Shown: piece after piece, positions 15,975 to 24,843 of the stretch | How positions within the stretch are numbered: the stretch's first letter is position 1 | How the letters are laid out: the number at the start of each line of letters is the position of its first letter | Source of the DNA: Leptospira johnsonii | GTDB taxonomy: Bacteria > Spirochaetota > Leptospiria > Leptospirales > Leptospiraceae | Direction: 5' to 3' | NCBI RefSeq assembly: GCF_003112675.1 | Contig: NZ_BFAY01000002.1 | Coordinates: 1 to 64,000, forward strand | DNA: 64,000 nt | The notes under the pieces: model-generated | The model's input: the letters and a program-made list of their open reading frames with translations, nothing else | Database searches by the model: none | Told to the model about the DNA's origin: nothing | Program-made: the position numbers and the translations under genes

Positions 15975-18452
15975 ATGCCTTTTTTTCAGAAAAAATGGAG
16001 ACTTGCTCCGGCTTGGCGAAGGCCCTTACTATTACTCGCCTCCTTTTTAATTCTTATTATCAAATTCAGATTTTTATTCAGCGAGGACACTCTTTCGGGT
16101 TGGAGCCTTCATGCCCAAACCCATTTGGCGGAAATCTACGATTCATTTTTAAATAACGGCCAATCTTTAGGTTACGATACTCGTTGGTTTTCAGGAATGC
16201 CGGTCTTTTACTTCCAGCCCCCATTTTTCTATTTTATGGTAGCTGTTCTTCATAAGACAGTATTCTTCTGGTCCTCACTTTCCCTTTCCTTCAATATAGG
16301 GGTGCTGCTTTCTATATTACTTTTTACGTATGCGTTTATCAAATTTAGTCTTTTACTCTTAAGTGAGACCAATCATAGGGCGAATACAGTCATGCTTGCT
16401 ATGACCGGGCTTTTGTTTTTTTTCCTATGTGCGGGAGAAGAGCCGTTCGGACTGTCTTTAGTGGGGTTATTCAGCGGTTCTGTGACAGGATTTTTTGGAC
16501 TTGGCTGGAGTTTATTAGGTTTTTATTATCTAGAAAAATATAGGACTACTGGAAAGTTATCCTCTCTTTCCAAATATCTAGCGGTAAGCGCCTGCGTTTA
16601 TTATTCGGATCTTCCTTCTTCTCTATTCTATCTGGTTTCTCTCTTAATTTATTTCTTATTTTTGGGAGAAGAACTGGGGAAAAGAGCATTTTCTATCGCA
16701 TTCTTCATTCCATTGTTTGTGGCCACACCTGTTTGGTGGAATTTTTTGAAATATTCTTCCTATCGTGCGGAAACTTTCCCAATGGATACAACTCCTGGAC
16801 TGATCTCTATTTTAGGTTCGGAAGCGTTGAGGCCGATTTGGGAAGGAAGTGGAGCCGTCGCATTCTTATGGAATTTTATCATAGGACTGCATTGGATACA
16901 GGTTGTATTCCCTGCGTTGTTTCTATTAGGAATTCGTTCTATTCTAAAGCGTAAAATATTTCCTCCTGCTTCTAGGTTCGTATTCTTTGCCAGTCTGATC
17001 TTTTATTGGATCGGTGTAGATACTTCTCTTTCTAAATTTTTCCCAGGTTTAGGATTTCCTTGGTATAGAGCGTTAGATCTTTCTTTATTGTTCTTAACTC
17101 TATCCGGCTTGGAAACAGCGGTCCATTTATTGAAGAATAAAACTTCTTCTTTGACCGCTCAATATTCGATTTCCGCACTTTTGTTTTTTGCATTGGTAAG
17201 ATTTTTCTTATGGCACCCCGAATTGGAATGGAAGGAGAATACTACATTCTTAAAAGACAGTTTCTCCGCATTGGAAATGAAAGATGTAGAAGTTGCACTT
17301 GCAGAACTTCCTAAAGATTCCAAAATTTTTCCGGAAATTGACTCTCATAGAAAATGGGGAGACAGTCCTTTTACATTGGGGCTTCTTATCAGAAGAGCAG
17401 GGCATAGAAGCTTATTAGGAATGGAAGCGGATGCTTCTTTGACTTCTCTAGCACTTCAACCTTATTTGAGTCGGTATCTGCCTTGGACTGCTTGGAAAAA
17501 AAATCCAAGTTACGAAGAGGAACTTTCTTTGGAAGATGCAGGTATCGGGTTGTATCGTTTTCTGCAAGCTAACGGAACTTCCTATATTATTGGCTCCACC
17601 GAAAAACTTTATAAGATCCTAAAGTTGAATCCAAGCCGTTTTGAACTATTGAAAGGCTGGGTGAACCGAGAAGGGTTGCGTACCAACGATTCTCCTTCTG
17701 AAATATATGAAAAAGAATTGGAGAATAAATCTTTTCTATTCTTGTTTAAGGTAAAAAATCCGGGAGCGGACGTCGCACTTCTAACGGAAAAACCTTGGGG
17801 GGTCGCGGATTATAAGGAATTGAACGGAGGAAAATCACTTCGGCCAAAAAGATTCTTATATAATACCAACGAAGCGATCTTGCATGAAGGATTGGATGCA
17901 GGGATTGTGTTCGCAAGGATCGGTAAAAAAGAATTAGAAGCGATCGGTCCGAACTACAATAAATGGTTCCAGGGTTTATTGGTTTTGAATATTCCGAAAG
18001 AGAATAACACTTGGAAGGAAGAATTCAGATCTAAATACGGAGAACTATCTTTTTCGGATAGGAACGAATTTTTAGGAAGATTTTTTCCTGTAAAAGAAAA
18101 GCCAAAAGAGCCTACACTACTCGCAGAACTTCCTGTCTTACCGCGCATTTTTTCGGATGAAGAAGTTTTTGCGGGTCCTGAAATTTCTTCTCCAGAAAGA
18201 TCGGAACAATCTGCATTAGAGAATCATAATTGTAAACTGGTCCGAAGATCCTTTTTTCCAAGTTGGGAGGATGCAGAAGGCGGAATATTATTCCAGACCC
18301 AAAGGAATGAAATTTTGGTCTGTTCTCAAAAACAGAATTCCGATCTGAAATTTTCCAAAGGGAATTCGGTCTTTCTGACCATCATCCTTTTCCTTTTGCC
18401 GATATTTTTCATATTCTCTTCCTTTGTGAAAGGAAGGTGGTTTTTCCGTTAA
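15975..18452 (+). CDS. Polytopic membrane protein, PTPS-related / glycosyltransferase-C-like
   Basis: The ~825-residue protein has roughly ten membrane helices in its first 430 residues, a large soluble domain of about 380 residues, and a final helix (FLTIILFLLPIFFIFSSF) near the C-terminus. The first loop, GWSLHAQTHLAEIYDSFL and then YDTRWFSGMPVFYFQPPFFYFM, matches the pattern of PTPS-related membrane proteins, relatives of GT-C glycosyltransferases, where an acidic or His pair lies in the first outside loop. A role in moving sugar from a lipid carrier is inferred only. The ATG at 15975 was preferred over a TTG at 15936. The stop overlaps the next start by one base. Confidence 0.65.
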   Translation: MPFFQKKWRLAPAWRRPLLLLASFLILIIKFRFLFSEDTLSGWSLHAQTHLAEIYDSFLNNGQSLGYDTRWFSGMPVFYFQPPFFYFMVAVLHKTVFFWSSLSLSFNIGVLLSILLFTYAFIKFSLLLLSETNHRANTVMLAMTGLLFFFLCAGEEPFGLSLVGLFSGSVTGFFGLGWSLLGFYYLEKYRTTGKLSSLSKYLAVSACVYYSDLPSSLFYLVSLLIYFLFLGEELGKRAFSIAFFIPLFVATPVWWNFLKYSSYRAETFPMDTTPGLISILGSEALRPIWEGSGAVAFLWNFIIGLHWIQVVFPALFLLGIRSILKRKIFPPASRFVFFASLIFYWIGVDTSLSKFFPGLGFPWYRALDLSLLFLTLSGLETAVHLLKNKTSSLTAQYSISALLFFALVRFFLWHPELEWKENTTFLKDSFSALEMKDVEVALAELPKDSKIFPEIDSHRKWGDSPFTLGLLIRRAGHRSLLGMEADASLTSLALQPYLSRYLPWTAWKKNPSYEEELSLEDAGIGLYRFLQANGTSYIIGSTEKLYKILKLNPSRFELLKGWVNREGLRTNDSPSEIYEKELENKSFLFLFKVKNPGADVALLTEKPWGVADYKELNGGKSLRPKRFLYNTNEAILHEGLDAGIVFARIGKKELEAIGPNYNKWFQGLLVLNIPKENNTWKEEFRSKYGELSFSDRNEFLGRFFPVKEKPKEPTLLAELPVLPRIFSDEEVFAGPEISSPERSEQSALENHNCKLVRRSFFPSWEDAEGGILFQTQRNEILVCSQKQNSDLKFSKGNSVFLTIILFLLPIFFIFSSFVKGRWFFR

Positions 18453-19600
18453 TGGGACTGTACGGCAATAAACCGTACTCTAAACTTCAATTCGTTTCGA
18501 ATTCACTTTTAGTGTTGTTCGGAAGTATTCTCCTATGGGGACTCTGGCAAAAATGGAGTCTTTATATTTGGGGAAATATTTTCATCCACGGTCTAGAAGG
18601 CGGACTCGTAGGAGCGATCTGTGATTGGTTCGCGGTTTGGAAAACTTATAAGGCAGTTGAATCCGAAAGTGAGACCATCGCAGAAGAGATAGGTCGCTGG
18701 GTATCTTCCGATCTGATCAGCGAACATAAATTAAAATCCTATTTAGACGGAATCTTAGATGAGCCCGAAAATATCCAAGCCATCAGAGAACTTTTGGATA
18801 AACATCTAAAAGGAGAAAAAGAAATCAGGGAATTCCTGAACCTGATATGGGACAAAATAGAAGAAGATATCGTATTATATGTTTCTAATTTTAAATTCTC
18901 CGGCGCGGACAAACAAATATTACATGAATTGAATAGTCGCAAGGAGATCCTTTCTACGGTCCGATTCTTGGTGGGGGAAACCTTGGTTAAGGTTTCGGAT
19001 CATGCCGAGTTTGGAGAGAGGATCCAAAGGATCACAAAAGGGCTTTCTTTTCTCGCAAAACCTTTGATCTGGCTCATTGATCCGCAAAAAAGGATCAAAG
19101 AATTCGGAGAAGGCCTAAAAGAAGGAAAGGACTTCGAAACGGAAGAGGAAGAAGTTCTATTCGAATTATATTCCGTATTCTCGGAATGTGCGGAGTTGTA
19201 TATCGGTTCCTGGAATGAATTGCCTGTTTCCAAAAGGGAAGAAGCTGTCCGTGCATTAGCTGATTTCGCTAGAGAACAATTGAATAGGTTGATCAGCGAG
19301 GTAGTGCTAACACATAAGGAAGAAATTTCTAAACTGGAGAATCTTAGGGAATACGGGCCAATTCGCTCCTTCTTGGAATTTCTAAGTTCTAAAACAAATG
19401 AATCCGTTTCGGAATATGTGGGAGAACAGATCTCTAAAGGACTCAAATTATTGGAGCCCAAACAATTCAGAGAAAATCTAGAACTGAAAACCAGAAGGGT
19501 CCTGGAAAGGATCCGGATCAACGGAAGTTTATTAGGTTTTTTAGTTGGATCTGCGATAGGATGTCTCGTCTTATTATTCGAAGGAAAATTAGGATTATAA
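18452..19600 (+). CDS. DUF445-family membrane-associated protein
   Basis: The 382-residue protein has a hydrophobic helix near residues 17-40, then NIFIHGLEGGLVGAICDWFAVWKTYK, the signature opening of DUF445 proteins (GG..GA..DWFAV). A long, charged, mostly helical middle of about 270 residues follows, and a C-terminal helix anchor (LLGFLVGSAIGCLVLLFEGKLG). That arrangement fits the family, whose function is unknown. The ATG at 18452 overlaps the preceding stop (TAATG), with AGGAAGG upstream, so the two membrane-protein genes are co-translated. Confidence 0.85.
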   Translation: MGLYGNKPYSKLQFVSNSLLVLFGSILLWGLWQKWSLYIWGNIFIHGLEGGLVGAICDWFAVWKTYKAVESESETIAEEIGRWVSSDLISEHKLKSYLDGILDEPENIQAIRELLDKHLKGEKEIREFLNLIWDKIEEDIVLYVSNFKFSGADKQILHELNSRKEILSTVRFLVGETLVKVSDHAEFGERIQRITKGLSFLAKPLIWLIDPQKRIKEFGEGLKEGKDFETEEEEVLFELYSVFSECAELYIGSWNELPVSKREEAVRALADFAREQLNRLISEVVLTHKEEISKLENLREYGPIRSFLEFLSSKTNESVSEYVGEQISKGLKLLEPKQFRENLELKTRRVLERIRINGSLLGFLVGSAIGCLVLLFEGKLGL

Positions 19601-19642
19601 TCTCTTGCATAATTAGCAGGTTGATGTTTAGTATTCAGGATT

Positions 19643-19939
19643 ATGAAAATGAAGCGGATTTATATTCTCCTACTCTGTATATTATTTAGCGGATGTTATT
19701 CGAGGACGATCTTCTATTTTCAAAATTTGAGAATGAGACCTCTCCCTCCTCAAGTAGAGCAAAGTTTATACAAACAGAATGAAAAGGGATGCGGAGAAAA
19801 GATCCGTACTATTCTCCAAAGGGTCCCCGAAAAAAATCCTGCAGCCACCCATATCCGAGACCTGGAGATTTTCCAGTATGACCAAGGAATGTTTGATGCC
19901 TGTTATAGGCTCTATTACGGTTTGGAGATCTCGCAATGA
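19643..19939 (+). CDS. Small lipoprotein of unknown function
   Basis: The 98-residue product begins MKMKRIYILLLCILFSGC, a clear lipoprotein signal with the lipid-carrying Cys at residue 18. The mature part has a repeated aromatic/charged pattern and two further Cys residues (CGEKI and DACYRL) that could form a disulfide. It overlaps the next lipoprotein gene by 4 bp (ATGA), so the two are translated together and may act as a pair. Confidence 0.65.
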   Translation: MKMKRIYILLLCILFSGCYSRTIFYFQNLRMRPLPPQVEQSLYKQNEKGCGEKIRTILQRVPEKNPAATHIRDLEIFQYDQGMFDACYRLYYGLEISQ

Positions 19940-20280
19940 AAGTTCTACACGGGATCTTTTTCCTTTTTCTATTCTCATTCACTTACTGCAGCGGCGCTGA
20001 AACTCTGATCTATAGGATAGAAAGAATTGTGCCTGCAAAAGAAAGACCTGTCTTTTCCCCTAAAAGAGTAGAGGGGGAGGATTGTGTAGTTCAAATATTT
20101 CCTTTCATGTTCGCTAGATATGTTCCGGATCTACAAAGTGCATACAATCACGCGATGGACAAGGCTCCTAACGGAACCCAATCTATTGCAAACGGAGAAG
20201 TTTATACAAAAGGTTTGTATCTTCCTCCGATCTTTTTATTCCGTTGTATCGTTGTCTCAGGGACTCCTAGTTTCGATTGA
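19936..20280 (+). CDS. Small lipoprotein, partner of the preceding gene
   Basis: The 114-residue product has the leader MKVLHGIFFLFLFSFTYCSG, with a relaxed lipobox (FTYC). The mature segment contains two Cys residues (EDCVVQIFPF and FRCIVVSG) spaced to form a disulfide and a central helix (YVPDLQSAYNHAMD). The general plan, a short lipoprotein with a helix between two strands near FPF, recalls TRL-like lipoproteins, but I would not assign it. It is coupled to the upstream lipoprotein gene by a 4-bp overlap. Confidence 0.6.
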   Translation: MKVLHGIFFLFLFSFTYCSGAETLIYRIERIVPAKERPVFSPKRVEGEDCVVQIFPFMFARYVPDLQSAYNHAMDKAPNGTQSIANGEVYTKGLYLPPIFLFRCIVVSGTPSFD

Positions 20281-20401
20281 GGTTCAAAAATATTCTACAC
20301 ATCTTAAGTTTTCAAATCCCAATAATACTTTAAATTTGAACTATATTGGCTAAGGTCGGTCTAAAAAGTATTCGCCCAAAAAAGGGGGAAAGGAGATAAA
20401 A

Positions 20402-21115
20402 ATGGAAGCGGTAGTTCATAAGGCAAATACGAGAGGGAAGGTGGATTTCGGTTGGTTGAAATCTAACCATACATTTTCTTTCGGAAGCTATATGAATCCG
20501 GAAAGGATCAGATTTGGTTCTTTGCGTGTATTGAACGACGATATCGTTGCGCCGGGCAGAGGTTTCGATCCGCATCCTCACCAAGATATGGAAATCATCT
20601 CTATACCGATCAAAGGAGCTTTGGAGCATAAGGACAGTATCGGAACTTCGGGAGTTATCACATCCGGAGAAGTGCAGGTAATGTCTGCTGGAACAGGGAT
20701 CGTTCATTCGGAGTATAATCATTCCGAAACGGATCCTGTGAACTTCTTACAGATTTGGGTGATACCAGATAAAAGGGGAGCCCAACCGAGATACGACCAG
20801 AAAAAATTCCTTCCGGAAGATAGGAAGAATAGATTCCAAGTGGTTGTAGCTCCTAAGGAGTCCCCGGAGGGTCTTTGGATCAACCAAAATGCTTGGTTCT
20901 CATTGGGGAACGCTGAAGCAGGAAAGGAACTGCAGTACGAGTCCAAGAATAAGAACGGTGGAGTTTACGCTTTTCTAATATCCGGAAAAGTCAATATTAA
21001 CGGGACCGAACTTTCTACTCGGGACGGTGCAGGTTTTCCTAGAACGGACCTTCTGAAAGTAAACGCTTTGGAAGATTCGGAACTTCTTCTTATGGATGTT
21101 CCTGAGATCCAATAA
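20402..21115 (+). CDS. Pirin family protein (YhhW-like bicupin)
   Basis: The 237-residue protein is a pirin. FSFGSYMNPERIRFGSLRVLNDD leads into the metal-binding cupin with GRGFDPHPHQDMEIISIPIKGALEHKDS and GVQVM-type VMSAGTGIVHSEYN, which supplies three His and one Glu ligand for iron. The second cupin is shorter. The length fits YhhW-like bacterial pirins, some of which open flavonols such as quercetin. The ATG is preceded by AAAGGAGAT. It stands alone between small lipoprotein genes and a repeat-derived hairpin. Its cell role is uncertain: enzyme, or redox-sensing cofactor. Confidence 0.9.
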   Translation: MEAVVHKANTRGKVDFGWLKSNHTFSFGSYMNPERIRFGSLRVLNDDIVAPGRGFDPHPHQDMEIISIPIKGALEHKDSIGTSGVITSGEVQVMSAGTGIVHSEYNHSETDPVNFLQIWVIPDKRGAQPRYDQKKFLPEDRKNRFQVVVAPKESPEGLWINQNAWFSLGNAEAGKELQYESKNKNGGVYAFLISGKVNINGTELSTRDGAGFPRTDLLKVNALEDSELLLMDVPEIQ

Positions 21116-21123
21116 GAGTTTTT

Positions 21124-21196
21124 ATCACGCAAAGTCGCTAAGCGAAGAAGGTCTTAAACCCTGCTTGGTTGACTTTGCGGCTTCGAGTGAAAAAAT
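21124..21196. repeat. Imperfect inverted element related to a common intergenic repeat
   Basis: TCACGCAAAGTCGC near the left edge and GACTTTGCGGCTTCGAGTGA near the right edge are imperfect inverted matches, flanking a short centre that includes AAGCGAAGAAGG. Similar CACGCAAAG/CTTTGCG units recur in many bacterial genomes between genes. It lies between the convergent pirin and protease genes, so it may also act as a 3'-end structure for both. Confidence 0.45.
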
Positions 21197-21210
21197 CCGT
21201 AAAAGTTTTT

Positions 21211-22236
21211 CTACTTTAGTTCCCCTGGTTCGATGAAGAAACTTCTGATAGAACCGTCTCTTAATAAGCGAATTCCCAATTTTCTTCCTATCGAAGTCTC
21301 ATCTAGTATCTTATGAAGATCGTCTATGGTATAGATCTCTTTATCGTCGAGGCTGATGATTAGATCCCCGTTTCGTATCCCTGCGCGGTCTGCTGGAGAG
21401 CCCGGTTCCAAAGAAAGAACTAAGATCCCAGAATCTGAGCCAATTTTATTGAGGGTTTTGATGGGAGTTGGGACCTTTTGGTTCTGACCCGCGATCCCCA
21501 AATATCCTCTTTTCACTGCGCCGCTTGTAATAAGACGAGTGATCACATATTCAGCCGTGTTGGATGCGACAGCAAAACAAATTCCTTGGGCAGGAAGAAT
21601 GATCGCAGTATTGATCCCTACCACTCTTCCTTGGAAGTCCACTAGTGGGCCTCCAGAGTTTCCTGGATTTAAGGCGGCGTCAGTTTGGATCACATTATCT
21701 ATCAAACGTCCATTACGAGATCTTAATGTTCTACCGAGTGCGCTTACTACTCCTGCGGTGACCGTGGATTCAAAACCGTACGGATTTCCGATCGCGACCA
21801 CTAATTGTCCTACTTTCAGTTTTTTGGAGTCCGTAAAACTGGAATGAGGGAATAATCCTCCATGCACTTTCAGGACGGCAACATCCGTATGAGGATCGTT
21901 GCCTACAAGTTCAGCTTCTTTACTGGAACCATCCGAAAGATTGGCCTTAATTTTGACCGCACCATCTACCACATGGCTATTCGTAGCAATAAATCCATCA
22001 GGCGTAAGGAAAAATCCGGAACCACTTCCACCTTCTCCTTTTTTGCTGGTTATTTGCAGATGAACTACGCTTGGACCGACGGAGTCCACAGCTTGTATAA
22101 CAGATTTGGAATAGGCGTCTAAAATTTCCGCCTCATTCGATTCGGATCGGTTTTGAGGATGGGAGTTATGTCCGAGGGAAGAAATAAAATCTGCGCTTGT
22201 ATTTGTAAATAGTACCATAATATTTTTGGACTCCAT
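21211..22236 (-). CDS. HtrA/DegP-type trypsin-like protease with PDZ domain, no signal peptide
   Basis: The 341-residue protein has a trypsin-fold protease with His88 (NSHVVDGA), Asp118 (HTDVAVLKV) and Ser194 (NPGNSGGPL), and one C-terminal PDZ domain (SGILVLSLEPGSPADRAGIRNGDLIISLD). This is the DegS/HtrA architecture. Oddly, the ~30 residues before the protease domain are polar and include no hydrophobic segment, so no signal peptide or membrane anchor is visible. It may act in the cytoplasm, or the true start may lie elsewhere. The ATG at 22236 was used; a TTG at 22242 and an ATG at 22218 are alternatives and do not change this picture. Confidence 0.85.
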   Translation of the reverse strand: MESKNIMVLFTNTSADFISSLGHNSHPQNRSESNEAEILDAYSKSVIQAVDSVGPSVVHLQITSKKGEGGSGSGFFLTPDGFIATNSHVVDGAVKIKANLSDGSSKEAELVGNDPHTDVAVLKVHGGLFPHSSFTDSKKLKVGQLVVAIGNPYGFESTVTAGVVSALGRTLRSRNGRLIDNVIQTDAALNPGNSGGPLVDFQGRVVGINTAIILPAQGICFAVASNTAEYVITRLITSGAVKRGYLGIAGQNQKVPTPIKTLNKIGSDSGILVLSLEPGSPADRAGIRNGDLIISLDDKEIYTIDDLHKILDETSIGRKLGIRLLRDGSIRSFFIEPGELK

Positions 22237-22355
22237 GTCCAAAAATAAAGTCCCGAAAAGAACGAAAATCGTTTAGAAAAAATGGATCAACCTTGGGTAA
22301 GCAAATCTAGTTACTCAGGGGCATTGATCTTATATTCTAATTATTTTTTCGATCT

Positions 22356-22649
22356 TCAGGTGGGCGATACGGGTTTATAATAAACAGTGGTAGTTCCTTG
22401 GGAAAACATTTCAGGCACCGTCCTTCTCCAATTCACAAAATGAGGGGTATCCAGATGAGACTTACGTTTGGATTCGCTTTCATAAGCTTCTATGATCAGA
22501 AATCTGCCATCGTCTCCATCGTTCTGTAGAAGATCGAATCTAAGAACACCGTTCTCTTTGAGGGATTCTTTGGAAAGTTCGCTGCTGATTTCCAGAAATT
22601 CTTGGATCCTTTCGGGAAGTATTTTGTAAGAAGAGACTGTTACGATCAT
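22356..22649 (-). CDS. ABM-domain putative quinol monooxygenase
   Basis: The 97-residue protein is a single ferredoxin-like alpha/beta domain of the antibiotic-biosynthesis-monooxygenase type (MIVTVSSYKILPERIQEFLEI, then NGVLRFDLLQNDGDDGRFLIIEAYES, then HLDTPHFVNWRRTV). This matches small YgiN/LsrG-like enzymes that act as dimers on quinols or aldehydes. The ATG at 22649 has GGGG 4-7 bp upstream and gives the usual family start; the upstream TTG is less likely. The divergent neighbour is a nitronate monooxygenase, so the pair may detoxify reactive carbon compounds. The substrate is unknown. Confidence 0.8.
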   Translation of the reverse strand: MIVTVSSYKILPERIQEFLEISSELSKESLKENGVLRFDLLQNDGDDGRFLIIEAYESESKRKSHLDTPHFVNWRRTVPEMFSQGTTTVYYKPVSPT

Positions 22650-22698
22650 AGTCCCCAGTTTCAAGATCCGATTTTCTTCTGCCAGAAAAAAAAGATAG

Positions 22699-23649
22699 AT
22701 GGAATCGGATCAGAATGAAAGCTTTTCCCTTATGAAAATAAAAACTCCCGTAACGGAGATGCTTGGAATCGATCTGCCCATCATCGGGGCTCCCATGTTT
22801 CTCGTTTCATATCCTGATCTAGTTGTCGCAGTTTCCGAAGCCGGAGGCCTTGGAACATTCCCCTCTCAAAACTATCGAAGCTTAGAGGAATTAAGAAGGG
22901 GTTTGGAAGATATCCGATCCAGGACTAAAAAGCCGATCGGTGTAAACTTAATTTTACATAAGGCCCATAACCCGAACTGGGCAAAACACTTGGAAATACT
23001 TTTAGAGTTCAAAGTAGAATTGATTATCACCAGCTTGGGAAGCCCTCGCTCCATTATCAACGAGGCAAAATCAGTAGGCACAAAGGTTTTTTGCGACGTA
23101 ACTACATTAAAACATGCGAATATAGTTGCTAAGTCAGGAGCGGACGCTCTGGTTGCGGTTGCCCAAGGTGCGGGCGGACATGCGGGGAATATTTCTCCTT
23201 TCAGCCTTTTCCCTTATCTGAAAAAAGAGATCGGTCTTCCTGTTCTTGCGGCGGGCGCGATCAGCGGTGGGGCACAGATGGCGGCTGCAATGGCCTTAGG
23301 AGCGGACGCGGTTTATGTCGGAACTAGACTTATCGCTACTAAAGAAGCCGCCGCTTCTCAAGAATATAAGGAGATGATCGTTCAATCTGCACCGGAAGAG
23401 ATCGTTTATACGGAAAAAATTTCCGGGATCCCTGCAAACTGGCTGAAACGTTCCGTCGAAAAAGCGGGAGATAATTTTCACAACGAAAGCAGCGGGGATA
23501 TAGACCAGGAATTCAAACGGTGGAGAGATATTTGGTCCGCAGGTCACGGAGTGGCCCAGATCGATTCCATTATTCCGGCAGGAGATGTCGTAAAAGGTAT
23601 GGCTGCGGAATACGCGGACATCGTAAATAAGTTGCCAAGACCAGTTTAA
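22699..23649 (+). CDS. Nitronate monooxygenase / NPD-type FMN enzyme
   Basis: The 316-residue protein is a TIM barrel of the nitronate monooxygenase family: TPVTEMLGIDLPIIGAPM at the start, then GGLGTFPSQNY, KPIGVNLIL, AQGAGGHAGN (FMN-binding loop with the usual His) and LAAGAISGGAQMAAAMALGADAVYVGTRL near the phosphate-binding end. It probably oxidises alkyl nitronates such as propionate 3-nitronate, or serves as a related FMN reductase. The start at 22699 is an ATG; another at 22735 (MKIKTPVT) gives the more usual family length and is equally possible. A terminator follows at once. Confidence 0.88.
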   Translation: MESDQNESFSLMKIKTPVTEMLGIDLPIIGAPMFLVSYPDLVVAVSEAGGLGTFPSQNYRSLEELRRGLEDIRSRTKKPIGVNLILHKAHNPNWAKHLEILLEFKVELIITSLGSPRSIINEAKSVGTKVFCDVTTLKHANIVAKSGADALVAVAQGAGGHAGNISPFSLFPYLKKEIGLPVLAAGAISGGAQMAAAMALGADAVYVGTRLIATKEAAASQEYKEMIVQSAPEEIVYTEKISGIPANWLKRSVEKAGDNFHNESSGDIDQEFKRWRDIWSAGHGVAQIDSIIPAGDVVKGMAAEYADIVNKLPRPV

Positions 23650-23665
23650 TATTTCATAATATTCT

Positions 23666-23689
23666 AAACCCCCGATCCCGGGGGTTTTT
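23666..23689 (+). terminator. Rho-independent terminator
   Basis: AAACCCCCG (23666-23674) pairs with CGGGGGTTT (23679-23687), followed by more T. Its symmetry lets it serve both the nitronate monooxygenase gene and the minus-strand gene ending at 23699. Confidence 0.85.
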
Positions 23690-23698
23690 ATATCGCTT

Positions 23699-23980
23699 TT
23701 ACTTCTTATCTGAAAAGCTTACAGGGATTAGGTGGAATACTCCGAATACAAACACCTGAACTGCATCTAAAATTTGAAAACCGCCTCTGTCCTTTGCTCG
23801 TAAGGAATAGATCCCTACTTCAATGACGTGGATTCCTAATATCACCCAACCTAGAGTAAGCACGATCCCGTCCAGACTTGGATGTAAATTTATGAGTTGT
23901 ACGATTCCGCTCAATACTCCCAACCATAAAAGCCAAAATGCGGCAGTGGAAGCCTTCGATATATTATTCACTAGATTCAT
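23699..23980 (-). CDS. Small integral membrane protein, DUF1145-like
   Basis: The 93-residue protein has two to three membrane helices (AFWLLWLGVLSGIVQLI, IVLTLGWVILGIHVIEVGIYSL, and AVQVFVFGVFHLIPVSF). The HVIEV helix followed by a cytoplasmic loop and FGVFHL resembles DUF1145 (YhhL-like) proteins. No function is known. It faces the nitronate monooxygenase gene across a shared terminator. Confidence 0.6.
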   Translation of the reverse strand: MNLVNNISKASTAAFWLLWLGVLSGIVQLINLHPSLDGIVLTLGWVILGIHVIEVGIYSLRAKDRGGFQILDAVQVFVFGVFHLIPVSFSDKK

Positions 23981-24133
23981 TCTTTTCCTCTTGAAAAATC
24001 GATTCCGAGTATAGCAAATGATACAGAGGATTTGGTCAAGAAGAAGTTAGATCGGAAATTGTTACTAACATGAACTTGGAATGAAAATTCCGCGGTAAAC
24101 CTGGATAACAATAGCGCATCTGATGAATTTATG

Positions 24134-24197
24134 ATATAGGGGGCCAGGGGTTTCCCACTGGCCCGCCTCCTCCGCCCGAACCTGGGTGGGGGCCGCC
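24134..24197 (-). repeat. Dispersed GC-rich two-hairpin repeat, copy 2
   Basis: On the minus strand this matches 2131-2194. In this copy both hairpins are better preserved: GGGCCA with TGGCCC around TGGG/CCCC forms a strong second stem, and CCCACC/GGGCGG the first. It lies 8 bp beyond the stop of a minus-strand lipoprotein gene, so it may be part of that mRNA 3' end. Confidence 0.6.
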
Positions 24198-24204
24198 TTT
24201 TGCC

Positions 24205-24843
24205 TCAAGCGCCGGATTCTACTTCTATTTTTTCGTCCTGTTCCGATTCGTTTAAGACAGGGCTTTTGATCCTGTCCAAAAGAGACTTTAGAATATCGTA
24301 ATATGGTAACACTTTAGGGCCGACCGATTTTCCGAATTTGTTTTCGTAACTGGTCCTAAGTGTGGTTTCTTCGTCTCCTCCCATAAAGTAAGAAGAAGAA
24401 GCATTTCCTTCCCAAAGGATTTCCTTTGTATCACATTTTTGGATCTGTGCTAGGATGGAAATTTTGATCCCATCGGAAGTAGGTCCGAATATGGCAGGAT
24501 TCATCCAAACAAAAAAAGAAGGTGTAGTCCCTTTCAAGGTTTCTTCTAGTTTGAGTGTAAGAACCCCTTGCGATTTCCCTACCGGGGATTTACAGTTTTG
24601 GTTTTTGCTCGAAGGATCAGGATAAACGATAAATTCCTTATGATGGGCCAATTCTTGTTCCGCCATGGACTTTACCAAAGTTGCTTCAACTTGGTTCACC
24701 TTAGAACTGGAATCGATTGCCACAGTCAGTCTCTTGAATTTGTCTAGAGAAGATTCAAAATTTGGTGCGATCCGAATTTGTTTTACCGCACAATTCGCAA
24801 AGGAAAGTGAAATTAAGAATAGAGGTAGAAGTTTAGATCTCAT
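24205..24843 (-). CDS. Lipoprotein of the RND/MlaC-like operon
   Basis: The 212-residue product begins MRSKLLPLFLISLSFANCAV, so a lipidated Cys at 18 is expected. The mature part has an alpha/beta pattern, two more Cys residues (NQNCKSPVG and KCDTKEI) and resembles the MXAN_6521/LA_1396 type of lipoprotein that accompanies RND-family transporters in spirochaetes and myxobacteria; that name is from memory, not a search. It overlaps the RND gene by 4 bp, so it is likely an outer-membrane or periplasmic-facing partner of the transporter. Confidence 0.7.
   Translation of the reverse strand: MRSKLLPLFLISLSFANCAVKQIRIAPNFESSLDKFKRLTVAIDSSSKVNQVEATLVKSMAEQELAHHKEFIVYPDPSSKNQNCKSPVGKSQGVLTLKLEETLKGTTPSFFVWMNPAIFGPTSDGIKISILAQIQKCDTKEILWEGNASSSYFMGGDEETTLRTSYENKFGKSVGPKVLPYYDILKSLLDRIKSPVLNESEQDEKIEVESGA

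Noticed and set aside
21539..22122. Plus-strand ORFs of 102 and 86 codons opposite the HtrA-like gene
   Set aside because: They are antisense to conserved protease motifs. Their products have no recognisable domain.
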